Of a DNA stretch of 64,000 nucleotides, positions 37,465-50,369 are shown piece after piece. Position numbers and translations under genes: made by a program. The notes under the pieces were generated by a model. It was given only the letters and a program-made list of their open reading frames with translations, had not been told where the DNA came from and did not search any database. How positions within the stretch are numbered: the stretch's first letter is position 1; every line of letters begins with the position of its first letter. The DNA comes from Tetrahymena elliotti 4EA (taxonomy: Eukaryota; Ciliophora; Oligohymenophorea; Hymenostomatida; Tetrahymenidae): contig JH720301.1 of NCBI GenBank assembly GCA_000231825.2, forward strand, positions 672,874-736,873. Reading direction: 5' to 3'.

Positions 37465-40418
37465 ATTTAATGATATCAAGTTTTTCGAGTTTTTGTGAAA
37501 TTTAATTGCATGGAATTCTTTATATTAAATTGACTTAACAATTTTTGGAAATTTATAGTCTTCCTAAAAGAAATCAAACAATTGTTAAGATCTAATAAAA
37601 TTTTTTAATAGAGGGGGGAATTTAATTTTAACACTGTAGAAACACAAAAGTCTTTGTTAGATTACATTTTACTCAAGCAAATTAAGATTTTTTAACAAAA
37701 GTAATAAGCAAAGCAATTCAAAAGCCCATAATTAGCTTTACTTCCTATTCTTTTTTACTTTTTGATAAAAATGTGAGGTTCATGAAAGTTTTTCTTAAAG
37801 TTCAAGATAAATAAAAAATGGATATTAGTAATAATGGCTGTTCAATAAACTTCTCTTTGAACATTCTTGATCTTTTTTCTATTTCATCCCACTTTAAATA
37901 CTGTTTTTATAAATTTTCTTTTTTTTAAATATAATTTAGCTACTACCATTCTAGAAGCAAATATTTGTTAAATTTTTTAAACTGTAATAGAAGTCGTTTT
38001 AGACAAAGATATATTTCTTACGTAATATAAATCCATAATATTCTTAAATATTTTTCTAATGTTAGCTTAACTTCTATCAAATTTTTACAATTCAAAATAA
38101 ATGACATTTTAAAGGGAAAAAATATTCCTCTTTTCATTACTAATTTATGCCTTATCTTTTTTTAAAATGGCCAATAAAAAAATTTTTATTATAGAAAATA
38201 ACAATTATGTTTTTAATACTTATTTCAAATACAAAAGAAACCTTAACAACTACCAAGAAAGAAACATGCAAAAAAAAATTAAAGAGTAAAATATAATAGA
38301 TTTGCCATAAAATGTTATGTATTTTTTTTCATTTACAAATTTTACCTTTTTGTAGGGAAGGTTGATAAGTTAAGCTTTCAAACAATATACCCCTTTATTA
38401 TTTATTACTCTTCTTTATAAAATCAAACCAGTATTGATTATTTCAAGGAACTTGATTTTATTAAAAAGGTTTTAGTCAATAGAACTAATGATTTGCTTGC
38501 TAATGAACAATTTTCTTTTTATCAAAATTGTTTACTGCACTATAATTTTATTTGTATTCTCATTACTATTTAAAAGTTAAGCAAAACAAATTGTATTTAA
38601 AACTTCAAAGCTAAAAAAATGCAAAAGTCATCAAAAAGTATTCAATCCATAGGTGGCTAATATATAATTATTCTCCTTAATTATCAAATTTTTGAATTCT
38701 TTTGATTAAAATGTTGTAATTTGAATTGTTTTTTTAAACTAAAAAATAGATTTCCTTTAAAATTTGAATAGGTTAAAATTATTGAATAAATAGTAAATAA
38801 CTGCAATAAATTCTAATTAAAATCAACAAAAAAATTTAAAAAAATTTAGCAAAAAATCCTTAAAATCAAATAAAAATTATTTTTTATGCTTAAAAGTGAT
38901 AATTTGAATATATCTATTTGAAGAGGATTGCTAGTTAGGGTGAAGTTAAGTAGTTATGAATTAATCATTGCAAATTTAATTAGAATGAAAAGAAAAGTGA
39001 TACTTACTAATTATATTTTTCTTTTATTTGGGAGCCAACAATTGTCTTTTTTTAAAAAATTAAATGAAAAAAAGCAATAAGTTAAAATATTGTGAACGAA
39101 TAACAAAGCAAAATTTATCAGTATCTCTCATTAAATTAATAATTTATCTTTGAAGCAATTCATATTTATTTTGTATATTTTACATTTACTTTATTAATCC
39201 GTAATTAAAGTAGATGATTATGACTTAATACATTAATTATGACATATTTATTGCTTTTATCTCATTAAAATTGTCAAAAAAATATTTACTATTATTCTTA
39301 GTTATTTAATTGTTAATCACCATTCAAAGTTGTTTGCTTTAATATTTTACTACTTGTAAATATTTAAAAATGAAAATATATATTTAAAAATATTAACTCT
39401 ATGTCTAAATATAAGTTTTAAGTCTAATTTATCAAAGGATTTTACAAAATTATTAAAAATTTATAAAAAATCAATAATATTTTAGATATGATGATACATA
39501 CATTAAATTAAAATAAATAGTTACTAAATCTAATATCTTTAAAAAATTGGTTTAAACAAGAAAATTTTAATTCAAATATTCCTAATGATATACCATTTTA
39601 CTTAAACAAGTAGAATCTATTTTAATGTTTCAAAAATGTTTAAAGTTTGATGTATTGTAATCCCCATTTTTTAGAGATTTAGTTTTTTAACCAATAAATA
39701 ATAGAGCTATTTAAATTAAAGTTTTAAACATTTGCAAATATCTTTTACTAAATATTTTTAATAATGATATAATAGATAGGCTTACAACAATATAAACCTA
39801 TTTAAATCATTTAAAATTGAGTTTTATGTAAGCTAAAAAATGTAAATGAAATTCTCATTAAAATTTAGTTTACTATCGTAATTCTTTTTATTTTATTTTA
39901 TAAATTCTTAATTAAATTACTAAAAAAATTGAGGTATTATTTAGATTTCTTATTCTTGATTACAATTAATTACTTGTACATAAGTAAATATTTACTTTAA
40001 AATATTTTTCATATTTACAACTTGTAAGAACTAAAATAGATTTATGAAGTAAATTTGATATTTGCTTCAATAGTAATATTTAAATGATATTCAAAGTACT
40101 TTTAGATATTTTATTTTTCTCATAATTTTTAAACTAAAAAATATAAATTTTTAACAATAAATGCTTCAATATCATTTTAATGATTTCTTGATTTTGAAAA
40201 ATATTTTTTCAAATATTAATTTGATTAATAATTTTAATGATTTTGATGCAAAGATTAATTATTATAAAATTCAAAATTTAGTTTAGAAACCAACAGTTTG
40301 TTAATTGTAAAATTTGAAATGAAAGGATATCTAATTTATTATTTGTCCAATTATTGTAGTATTTATTGAAATTTGAAATTAAAAGCAATCAATCAAAAGT
40401 AGAAATTATCAACAAATT
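37465..40418. other. Longest gene-free stretch, 2.95 kb, extremely A+T rich
   Basis: No ATG frame with convincing amino-acid composition on either strand, no repeats longer than simple A/T runs, and no telomere or chromosome-breakage sequence. It separates the UNC-93-like gene, transcribed leftwards, from the coiled-coil gene, transcribed rightwards, so it holds two promoters. It could also host a replication origin or non-coding RNA, but nothing in the sequence shows that. Confidence 0.55.
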
Positions 40419-43400
40419 ATGAGTGATTATGATTTACTAAACGATGAAGAAATAGAAAAATTATAAGATGAAATTATCAGAGAACATGAGGAAGAAATTA
40501 AATACTTATCAAATAAGTCAGCAAGCTCTCAGCAAAAAGATATGTCCATGATATTTTAGTAATCTTAGTAGCATCCTTAATAGTAATTAAGTCAATAAGA
40601 AGAAGAACTGTTAAATAATATGCCTTTTAATAAATCGACTTTTGCTTCTGCTCACACAATTTAATCAAGTAAATATATTTTTTAATGAAGGAGGTTTAAA
40701 TTTTAAATATCTTTTAGAGAATGCAAGTGAAATGAAATTTTAAGAATCTCAAGGAGAAGCAAAAGATCTTAATACATTTACAAACAGAAATAATGGAATT
40801 ATTCAAACCAAAAGTTCAAAAGATAATAGACTTGATACTGAGCTAGAATATAGCACATTTAATGGTTAATCAAAATCATTAGAAACTTAAAAAGACAATT
40901 AAAGCAGTAGAAAAAATATACCAATTTCAAGGTATTTAAAATATTTTAATTAAGTTCAAACTAAATTTCTCACTTATTAAAAAAGGAGCATTAAAAAGAC
41001 AAATTAGTCAACTGAGAAAGGGATTTCAGAGTAATATTTTGGTTAAATGTTATATTTCTTTAATAAAAATAATTTATAACCTTAATAAAATAGAGGATAG
41101 TTTGATTTAATGCAAAATACTCAAAGAAATTAAGAAGATATCATTTAAGATATGAAGCAATACATATAGGTAATAAAAAAATTTATTTTGAATTTGAATT
41201 TAATACAAAATTTATTTATTCAAAAAGGATCTTGAATAGGAGTTAAGCTTTTTAAGATAGATATAAAATCAATATGATTAATTATGGAAGGATAATGAAA
41301 GTATGAAAATTAAGGAAGTTAAACTAGCTGAGTACATTATTGAATTAGAAAATAAAATAGAAAACCAAAGCAATTCAATTAGGAATTCTACAATATAAAA
41401 GATTGATAATATTAACAATGATTTAATTGAAAAAAATATAACAATTCAGCAATAAACTATATTAATTTAGGAGCTTCAGCATCAGATCAGTAGGTAATGA
41501 ATTAAACAATCAAAGAATTTTGTAATTAAATATACTTTTTATAGGTTAAAAGAAAATAATGATGGATGGAAGAGTTAGATTGAAAAAGAAAGACAAGAAA
41601 ATTAAGAACTGAGAACTTATCGAGAGAAGAATGAAGAATAAAGAGAAGATCATGATGAAAATAGAAAATATAAAGATTTGTATATGGAAGTTTATGAGTA
41701 GTATCAAGAGCATAAAATATCTTCTTAAAACAAAGCATTTTAATTAGAGTAAGAGATATAATCTCTCATTTCTTAGTTGAACAAATACCAATAAAGCTGT
41801 AATTATGAATAAGAGCTTTAGAATAAAAATAATGAGATACTGGAACTTGAATAGCTAATTGAAAAAAAAGATTCTTAAATTTAGGACATGGATCAAACAT
41901 TCTAATAGGCTAAAGATGAAATATCTCAACTGAATTCTTAAATTGAGCTTCTTAAGGATAGAATCTATTATTTGGAATAAGAACTATTTTAAAAAGAAAA
42001 TCTAATTGATGAGCTCTAAAATTAAGATTTTGAAGGTAAATAAAGAGATTTTTAATTTAATTTTACTGATTTTTATTAAAGAAAAGTAAAGGAATTTCAT
42101 TGAAAAGGAGCAACTTTTCGATACTATGGCTAACAATGTTTGCATTTTCATAAATGATCTCAGAAAAAGTTAATGCTTTTCTATTTTAGAATAATCATTT
42201 CAAGAAAACTTCTTATAGTCAGTGATGAATCATAATGTGGAAATACTAGATTATTATTAATTAGATTAATTTTTATCCTCTTCACTAAAGTAACTAGAGT
42301 CTTTCATGAATCTATTTATCAATGAAAAGTAATTAATTAACAACAATAAAAAAAGATTTTGATTAAATATATTTTATTATTTTAGATAAGAAGGAGAAAA
42401 TAAAATTTAGTACATGTACGAAGCAGACATATAGATTAACAAACTTAAATAGGATATTGAAGAATTATAAAGAGAAAGAAAATAATATTAGCCAAAAGCA
42501 ATGGAAACATATCAAATTTAAGAATAATAAAAGCAGATTGAATTTCTATCTCTCTAAAAAGTAGACCTTGATGTTAAAGTAAATTTATTTGAATTAGAAT
42601 ATTGAATATTCTTAACTTTTAATTTGAAAAAGAATAAGTAAATGCAAGAAAGTGTCAAGGTCATGAAGGGAGAGTTAGATCACTTATAAACAAAATATAA
42701 TAATAAAATTGAAAAGAAAAGAATATTCTTTGAGAAAATGATTGAAAGCATATTAAAGGCTATTAATAGCAAGCAATTGAATGAGTTATGTGAAGAAATT
42801 ATTGAAAAGGTCAAAGATATTGAAAAAAGAAAATCAACAAAGGTGTCTATAGAAAGAAAAATCTCAGAAATAGAAGCAGAAATAAAAATTAATTTAGCAA
42901 AATAAAGCCAGAAAGACATAGAACCCCTTAAAAAATTTAAGCAATAAAAGAATTAAGAGCTTGAAGATGTATTAGAAAAAATAAGTACTCACTTTTCTAA
43001 AATTATTTATTTATTGTACTAATTATTCATTTATTTATTTTAGAAATTTCTAATCAAAAAATGTGGAATGCATATGAAAAAATGAAAGAGACTTGTCTCT
43101 ATGAGAAAAGAATTAAAGAGGATCTTGTAGGTTGTGAGAGAGATTATTTAAAACTGAAAATATAATTTGAAGAGAATCGCAAAAAATATGAAAATTCAAG
43201 CAGCTTCTCAAAACCTATGTGCTCTAATTAAACCTATGTTAACAACACAAGCAAATGCTAAGGGTAGACTATAAAAACATTTAAGCCACCTCTAAAAACA
43301 GTTTCTATTTAGCAGCAATAGTAGCCCAATAAAAGTTCTTAGTTAGAGAACGATTTAATTATGCATATTCTATCTAGTGACATATAATCTTCCTAACCAT

Positions 43401-43870
43401 CAAATACAGCAAGGATCATTAGAGAATCAAGAAGTACATCTTAAATGGTAGGTCAATAAAAGTAGAATTAAAGGAACCCCTCTTAAAATGTTACTAATTA
43501 TGATATTTCGTAAATGTAAGATAATTATTTCACAGAAAATTTAGCTACAAGACATAATAGAAATTAAAGTCAAAATAATAAAAATATAAATAATTAAAGC
43601 TATAATAATGTAAATGACACATTGAATGATAGAATATATGAAAAATAAAGAATGTATACTATTTAGAATGATAGATAATATAATGATGAGAATGATATGA
43701 ATATTTAAAATACATAAAGAGAAATCAGATAACCAATTACTTCAAAAGGTTCAATTTCTTCAAGACAATATAGCAGTAATTAAAGATAAGAAAAAAGTGA
43801 AGTTGTTATGAGTTTAAAGGATAAGTTAGAGCACAATAAAAAAAATTTATCTCTAAATTCTAGAAAATGA
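40419..43870 (+). CDS. Long coiled-coil protein, 1007 aa
   Basis: Nine exons; introns 40669-40717, 40932-40985, 41170-41227, 41494-41544, 42036-42081, 42329-42385, 42579-42632 and 42985-43043. Spliced length is 1008 codons. It starts MSDYDLLNDEEIEKLQDEI. Residues about 1-230 are polar with a short acidic helix. About 230-720 are predominantly heptad-like coiled coil (e.g. KLAEYIIELENKIENQ and LNSQIELLKDRI). A non-coiled patch holds Cys residues (NNVCIFINDLRKSQCFS). The last about 250 residues are Ser/Asn/Gln-rich and probably disordered, ending KLEHNKKNLSLNSRK. No motor, kinase or calponin domain was seen. The architecture fits a centrosomal, basal-body or ciliary rod scaffold. That is a general inference shared with the coiled-coil genes at 46893 and 53710. 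Confidence 0.88.
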
Positions 43871-44591
43871 AGGCTATACAATATGTTTAAAGTCAAAAAA
43901 AAAAATAATTAATTATAAATGTGAAACCAACAACTTTAATTTAATGTTTTATTTTTAAAAATAATTAAAATTTATTAATATCAATCAAAAATATTTGAAC
44001 AACTTTAAAAGTCAAAGTTCTTTTGGAGATAGAAAATTTAGAAAAAGAAGAAGTTGAAAATTTAATTGATTCATAAATTTCCATTTTAAAATAAACAAAC
44101 CCTCATAGTAATAATAAAAGATTTTGTACCGAAATAATTTTTATTTTCTTAAAATTTATTATTATTATTATGATTTAAAAAATATAAGTATAAAATAAAA
44201 TATTTTTTAACATCTTAATATTTATCAATCGGTTTCAAAATAACTAAATTCAATTTCTAAAAGATAAATGTTTCTTTTATGAGAAAAAATTAAATAATTT
44301 TTAGTTTTTTAATGAAGGAAAAAAATCAAGTCATTACAAATATTTAAGAAAATAGATTTTAATATTACAAAAAATTGAAACAAAAAATTAACGTTTTTTT
44401 GTAGGATGTATTATATCTGTGTATTTTTATTCTAAGAAAACCTTCATTAAGACAGTAAGATTTTTAGGATTATTAGATATTATTTTTTAATAGGAAATAT
44501 CTTTAATTAATATAAATATTGAAAATTGTAGTTTTTATTAGATAGATAGTAATTTATATTGGTTCATATTGATTGTATTTATAAAGTAAAC
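43871..44591. other. Intergenic, A+T rich
   Basis: Spacer between two plus-strand genes. Nothing recognised. Confidence 0.6.
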
Positions 44592-46259
44592 ATGAAATTT
44601 AAGAAAATAATCTTTCTGTCTATGGTCATTGTTGTGGGATCAATTTTGCTATAAATTTATTTTCTTACAAGAAATAAGAAAGAAGAGAAAGTTTAATCTT
44701 TTGAGGAATAATATGCTGATTATCTAAAATCTGAATATGAATAATTTGAGGACAGTCTTTATGGAGAATAAGAAGGCGAAGAAGATAATGAAGAAGAAGA
44801 TTCTTCTCATTCAGAATAGAAATAACACAATGTTGACAATATCACCAGAAAAATATCATCCCATCAAGAAAAAAATGTTTCTGATATTTGCTCAGAAAGA
44901 AAATTTATAAATTTTACATAAAATAGAGCTGTAAATATAAGTATTTATTTTGATTGGGATGATTAGTTTAATGGTATTTCCTAATTATTTAATTTTTTAA
45001 ATGAATCAATACAGATGAAGGGATCAATAGATTAAAATTAGAACTCCTAACAAACTTTAACATTAAATTTGAATAATAACATTCATCTTTTGATGGAATA
45101 AAATTATTCTAAGTAAACAGATATTATTGTATAATAAAGTAGCCTTATAAAAGGGAGGTATTAGTTTATATCAAATTATCTTTGCTATAATTAAATATTT
45201 AATCACATACCTGGTTCTAATTATCTCTATGGAAAATAAAATTTGATTTATTCTCAATTGGTTTCTACGAAGAAACACAGGAACAGTATTAAATGTCTTC
45301 TTGAAATTGACTTTTATCCAAAAATATTTGATATAAGGAATGACTGCTCTTCTTTTGAGGATTATATTAACATACAGCACTTAGAAAATAATAAAGATGC
45401 TACTTACATAAGTATATAAGGAAGCTATGATAGAGTTTATTAAAATTTTTCTGAAATATTGATGAATCAATCTAATTCTAAGCAAGATGATGGTTCATAA
45501 ATATTTTCTTGCTCTTCATTTTGGGAATAAAACAAATAATCTATTAATTAAGCATTTTTAATTCAAGAAGTAGTTTTTGATAGCCATAAGATAACTAAAT
45601 AAACTAAACAATAGGACATAATTTAATAAACTAATGAAGTTTATATAGTCAGGGTTAGTTTTTTAATATCTTCAACAAAACCACTTATTGTTTATGCTTA
45701 AAACAATGAGTTTATTTTTATGAAATGCAAGTTTGGGATAAAATGTCATAAAAAAATAAAATAATCAGATTTTTTCAATTCATTCAAGTCTTTAAATCAA
45801 GAAATTTTAGCAAAGAAAATATTTAAAGCTCTCACTTATTAAATTTTGTCAGTTAAATCTAAACTATTTGAAGACTCAAGAGTATTTGAAATACTTACTG
45901 CAGATTTTTCCATTTAAGAAAAGAATACAATAAAGTTAGAAGAAATCTATCCTTTCACTAATGTTTATAAGTAATAAGATGTAGGGTATGATTCAACTTA
46001 AAAAAAATTTTTAAAAGAATCACTTTTGATAGTTTCATAATAATTTATTGATAAAATATCTGGATTCTAAGAAATTCATAAATTATCTTAAACATTTGCC
46101 AATAATAATCAAACCAATTAAGTTGACGAAGTTAGCCTATTCAAAAGTAAAGACTAAAACAGTCAAGTTTATTTAAATTCTAATTTTCTTGAAATAATTA
46201 TTAATGAAAATCTCAAAGATAAAACAGCCTACAAATTTATTTCTCCTCATTGTTCTTGA
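44592..46259 (+). CDS. Type II membrane or secreted protein, 555 aa
   Basis: Single exon of 556 codons, very rich in TAA/TAG (Gln). A short basic start (MKFKK) precedes a hydrophobic segment IIFLSMVIVVGSILLQIYFL (residues 6-25) and then charged residues. This is a signal anchor, or an uncleaved or cleaved signal peptide. An acidic Glu/Ser stretch follows (about 50-75, EGEEDNEEED). The remaining 480 residues are polar with scattered aromatic residues and about ten Cys, with no repeats and no second membrane segment. I do not recognise a family. Orientation would place the large domain in a lumen or outside the cell. Its Gln codons are almost all TAA/TAG, in contrast with the codon-biased genes in this window, so expression is probably low. 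Confidence 0.85.
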
Positions 46260-46892
46260 ATTAAAAAAGGAATATTAAAAATTATTTAAACTTATTTATC
46301 ATTTTAATCAAAAATTAATTAATTAAATGTTTTATTTAATTGTCATTAAAATTATTAAAATTTCTTTCTTCTTGTCATTTTATTTTTTTCAACTTAAAAT
46401 TTTTAAAATTTACTAATTCATTTATTTACTCTCAGTACGCGAAATTCTAATTTCCAGTAAGGTTATAAAAAACTAAGACAAATTTGGACATAACTTAGAA
46501 TTAGTAAGATATTCAGTATTTTAGTTAAAATATTGGATCTAATTTCTTTCTCAAGTTCTCCATATTTTGAAGATATTTTTTCCATTCAAAATTTTGTCGT
46601 TTCAATATAAGAGCTGTCTTTATCTATTCAACTAATTCAAATACTTAGATCAATTTATTATTGGTTATTATTTTCTGTTTGATTTAATTTTTTTGTTTCA
46701 TTTCAAAATTTTAATTATATTCAAAGATTGTTTTATCTTTTTGAATTCTAAAAAAAGTTAATATATTTTAAAAATCATAAAATTTGAACAAAGTTTTAGC
46801 TATTTTTTGCAAAATATAATATTTGAAATATCTACTAGCTTTTAATATTATAGTCAAAGGATTAAATAAAATTATAAAAAGCACTATTCTAG
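46260..46892. other. Intergenic, A+T rich
   Basis: Spacer between two plus-strand genes. Nothing recognised. Confidence 0.6.
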
Positions 46893-49268
46893 ATGAATAG
46901 AAATTCTTCACACAATAATTTCCATAATAATTCAGCATACTAAGCTTCTTTACAAACTAAGTAAATTTTATAAATCTTGAATTAGAGATGAATAATAATT
47001 TATTTAATTAATTTTTTAAGTGAGGAATCTAGAGAAATCCTGCTGCTTAGATGCAAAACAACTATAGATGACTTAAAGGATGAACTTGAAAGAACAGAGA
47101 GAACAAAAGATTAGTTACAAAATAAGTTTGAATCATTATAAAAAGAATATAATATTTAGGAAAGACTTTTGGAAGAAGAAAGGTCTCTCAATTAAGGAAT
47201 TTTAGGTAAAAAAATATTTTTCTATGAAATTTAGAACTAATTTTCGAATTTAGATGAATTAAATAGGATTAAAGGATAAGTAGGAATGAGTATTAATGAA
47301 TAAAAAGAAATGAAGTCATTGATTTAATAAAAAGATAAAAAAATATTAGAGTAAGATGTCTATATAAAAACTCTATGCTAAAAAATCACTATACAAGACA
47401 ACATCATTTAGGAATATAATAATGAACTAGGAAGCAAAGAATAAGAATGCTCAACATTAAGATAAGGATAAACAGAATCAGAAAATTATTGGGCATAGTC
47501 TTACAATCTACTAAAAATATCTTTTAATTGTAATTTAAACTATTATAAAATAAATATTAAAGTTTTTAATACCTTTAATAGAAAAAATGAACCAAGTTAA
47601 AGAAGTAGAAGATAAGAATAAAGATCTAAATAAAAAAATTAAAGAATTAGAAAAGTAAATTGAAGAAATAAAAAACTAAAAGCAGCAAAATGATGAAAAA
47701 AGCTAAGAAGATAAGTTTAAAGATGATGTAAATATAATTTCTTTAATGTTTAATAGTAATTATTAATACTGAAAATAGTTAAGGAAAATGTAAAAAGACC
47801 ATAACGATGAAGTGAAAAAGATTAAATAAGAATCACTTGAAGCTTACTAAGAGATGTAAGAAATAATTAAGTAGCATGAGCTGTAATTTGGCTAACTAGA
47901 AAAAGAAAGTATTGATCTTAAATTATAAATTTAACAGCTAAATATAGAGCTAACTAAGCAAAAGTAGGATACAAGCAAAGTGCAAAGTGATTTAAATAAG
48001 AAAAATGAAGAAGTTGATGCTTAAAATACAATAATAAAAGAATAAGAGTAGCTAATGGCTAATTTTGATAGTCTAATTTCTCAAAAAGAACAATCAATAA
48101 AAGAGAAGTATTATTTAGATTTACAAAGTGTCAGGTAGCAGCTCATAGAACTCTAAGAGGTTTTAATTAATATATTTAGTTTAATTTATAAAAATTAATT
48201 AAAAAGTTTTATTAATTAACTTATTTAAAAATTATTTTATAAAAGCAGAGCAATATGAGAGTGGTTAAAGACTCCTCAAAAGTGAAAGAAAAGTACCAAC
48301 AATAGATTTTAGAAAGGGAAAAAAAGATAAAAGAATACATAGAGAAATTGAAAGCTATGGAAATTAAATTAGATAAAAAAGATTAGGAAATTAAAATGCT
48401 CAATGAAAGAATTAAGCTTATTTAGAATAAAAAATCAAAGTATAAAAAGAAAAGCATTGATTTAAATACTAAATATGATGTAATAACTTTCATAACCAAT
48501 TTTTATTTTAATCAATTTTTATTTGAATTCAACAAGGCATTAGATAATTAAATCAGAGATCTTAAAAACAAGATGGACTAAAGTTTTCATGTTTAAGAAT
48601 AATAATTATAAATAGCTAATGATAGAAGCAATCAGTTCAAAAATTTCAATGATATACCTACTCAGCATAAAATCAATCTTAAAAATCAGGTAAATGAAGT
48701 TAGACCTCCTTAATAAGCACCTTAAGTTTAAAATACCTAAAGAGAAAATTTAGAAAATATTTTGAAGATTTAAGAAAGAAATCCTCTTACAATCCTCATA
48801 AATAATCAAAAGGGTTTAATAAAATAGTAGGAATAAATTCCAAAGTAAATAAATTTTGACATAAAATAAGTTGTAAATACAGAAAGATCACTTTCTACTT
48901 AAGCAGCCAACTAATCTCTCCAAAATATAAAGGAGAAATTAAAAGCTAGTGCTGAAAAGTTATAAAAAGTAATAAATGTAGAAGCTCCAGAAAGACCAAT
49001 AACTTAAATGCAACAAAACCAAAGTATGCAGACTTTAACGAAAGCAATACCTCTATAAAATAATTAAATAACAATAAACTAACTAGATTAAACAAATAAT
49101 ACCAGATTGATAGAGATGAAAAGAAAAATGATGGAGCTTGAATAAGCTGTTAAGTCAAAAGAGCTAGAAAATTTCATTTTGAAAGATGAAATAGTCAATA
49201 AAAAATAAAAATCATAAGGGGATCTTACTCGTAAAACTAGAGCTGTTTCCTATAATAATTATAATTGA
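46893..49268 (+). CDS. Coiled-coil protein, 672 aa
   Basis: Seven exons; introns 46961-47020, 47206-47253, 47530-47581, 47728-47778, 48160-48248 and 48480-48536. Spliced length is 673 codons. The fifth intron starts GTTTTA rather than GTA, so its exact donor is the least certain. The protein starts MNRNSSHNNFHNNSAY. From about residue 25 to 440 it is nearly uninterrupted coiled coil (e.g. CKTTIDDLKDELERTERTK, DLNKKIKELEKQIEEIKNQ, KEKYQQQILEREKKIKEYIE). A Gln/Asn/Pro-rich linker (VRPPQQAPQVQ) follows, and then a short C-terminal helix (MKRKMMELEQAVKSKELEN). No catalytic domain. Likely a structural cytoskeletal or basal-body component. The cargo or partner cannot be inferred. Confidence 0.86.
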
Positions 49269-50186
49269 AATTAAAAACTTGATAATTTTTTAAAAGATTA
49301 ATAAGATCAATCAATGGATATATTATATAATAAATTCTCAAAGAAGAAAATAACTAGGCAAGATCATAAAATTTATAAATAATCTTAAAGCATGTAAAAT
49401 TAATTTATATTAAACATATCAAAATTTAAATTATTATATTATTTTTCCCGATTGTTAATTTATAAGTTTTGTGTTTATACAATTTAAATGTTTTATTGGA
49501 GAAAAAATATTAAAATGGTTCTTTTAGTAATAGAAGGGTTAATTTTTGAATTTTTAGATTATTAATACTTAAATTCTATCTTATCTGAGTTTAATCATTT
49601 AAGTTTTAGTTTTTATTTGAATTAAATAATTTTATTAACATTAATAAAGTATATCTTACTTTTTTTCATTAGGTTTGAGATTTTTATTAATATACTTATG
49701 TGTTGTGTTAAAAATTACAAAAAATTATTTTAGTATTAGTTTTTTCCAATTTATTTTTGAATTATTCATTAATAAAAATGTCAATAATATTTATTTTTTG
49801 TTTTATTTAAATTATTAAAGATCTTAAATGTATTATCAGAGTTTTTCATATCTATCTTTATATTCAGATTCATTAATTATGTTAGTAATAAGATGGAAAA
49901 TATTTTATGAAAACAGGGAATGAATTAGATGAATTTATTACATTTATTTTAAATCTTAAAAAATTCTAAAAAATATTTTATTTTAAATTTTATTTCATGT
50001 TTCAGTGCTTTATTAATATCTTTATTTTTAAAATATTAATATAGAGATTTCATCACTTTTTAATTTGATGAGGAAATAGATGTGTTGATTGATAGTTAAA
50101 CAAAAGAGATAAAGAAATTACTTAATAATTTAATATTATTATCTAAAAAATAAACAAGTGAAAAAGATATCTAAAAAAAATAGAAA
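49269..50186. other. Intergenic, A+T rich
   Basis: 0.9 kb upstream of the 60-aa gene. Presumably holds its strong promoter. No motif recognised. Confidence 0.55.
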
Positions 50187-50369
50187 ATGAGAACCAAATT
50201 ATACAACGCAGCTTACTTCTTATTAAATAACAACGAATCCTTCGGCCACTCTTTCGGTATTAGATTGAAAATTGTTGGTTTGAATACTTGGATTGTTGCA
50301 TATGCTGTCTCCCGTTACTATTTCAGTAGCTTAAGAGTTAAGGCTGCTTCTGATGAAAAGTTTGAGTGA
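50187..50369 (+). CDS. 60-aa codon-biased protein with one membrane helix, possibly mitochondrial
   Basis: A complete ATG-to-TGA frame of 61 codons (MRTKLYNAAYFLLNNNES). It contains no TAA or TAG and no Gln at all, and it uses many C-ending codons (TAC, AAC, TTC, GGC, CAC, TCC, GTC). This stands out sharply from its A+T-rich flanks and indicates a highly expressed gene. The protein is basic at the N-terminus and has one hydrophobic helix (IVGLNTWIVAYAVSRYYF, about residues 29-47) and a short polar, charged tail (KAASDEKFE). No homologue comes to mind. Size, charge and expression would suit one of the many small lineage-specific subunits of the ciliate respiratory chain or ATP synthase, but that is inference only. 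The alternative is a small ER or plasma-membrane protein. Confidence 0.8.
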   Translation: MRTKLYNAAYFLLNNNESFGHSFGIRLKIVGLNTWIVAYAVSRYYFSSLRVKAASDEKFE

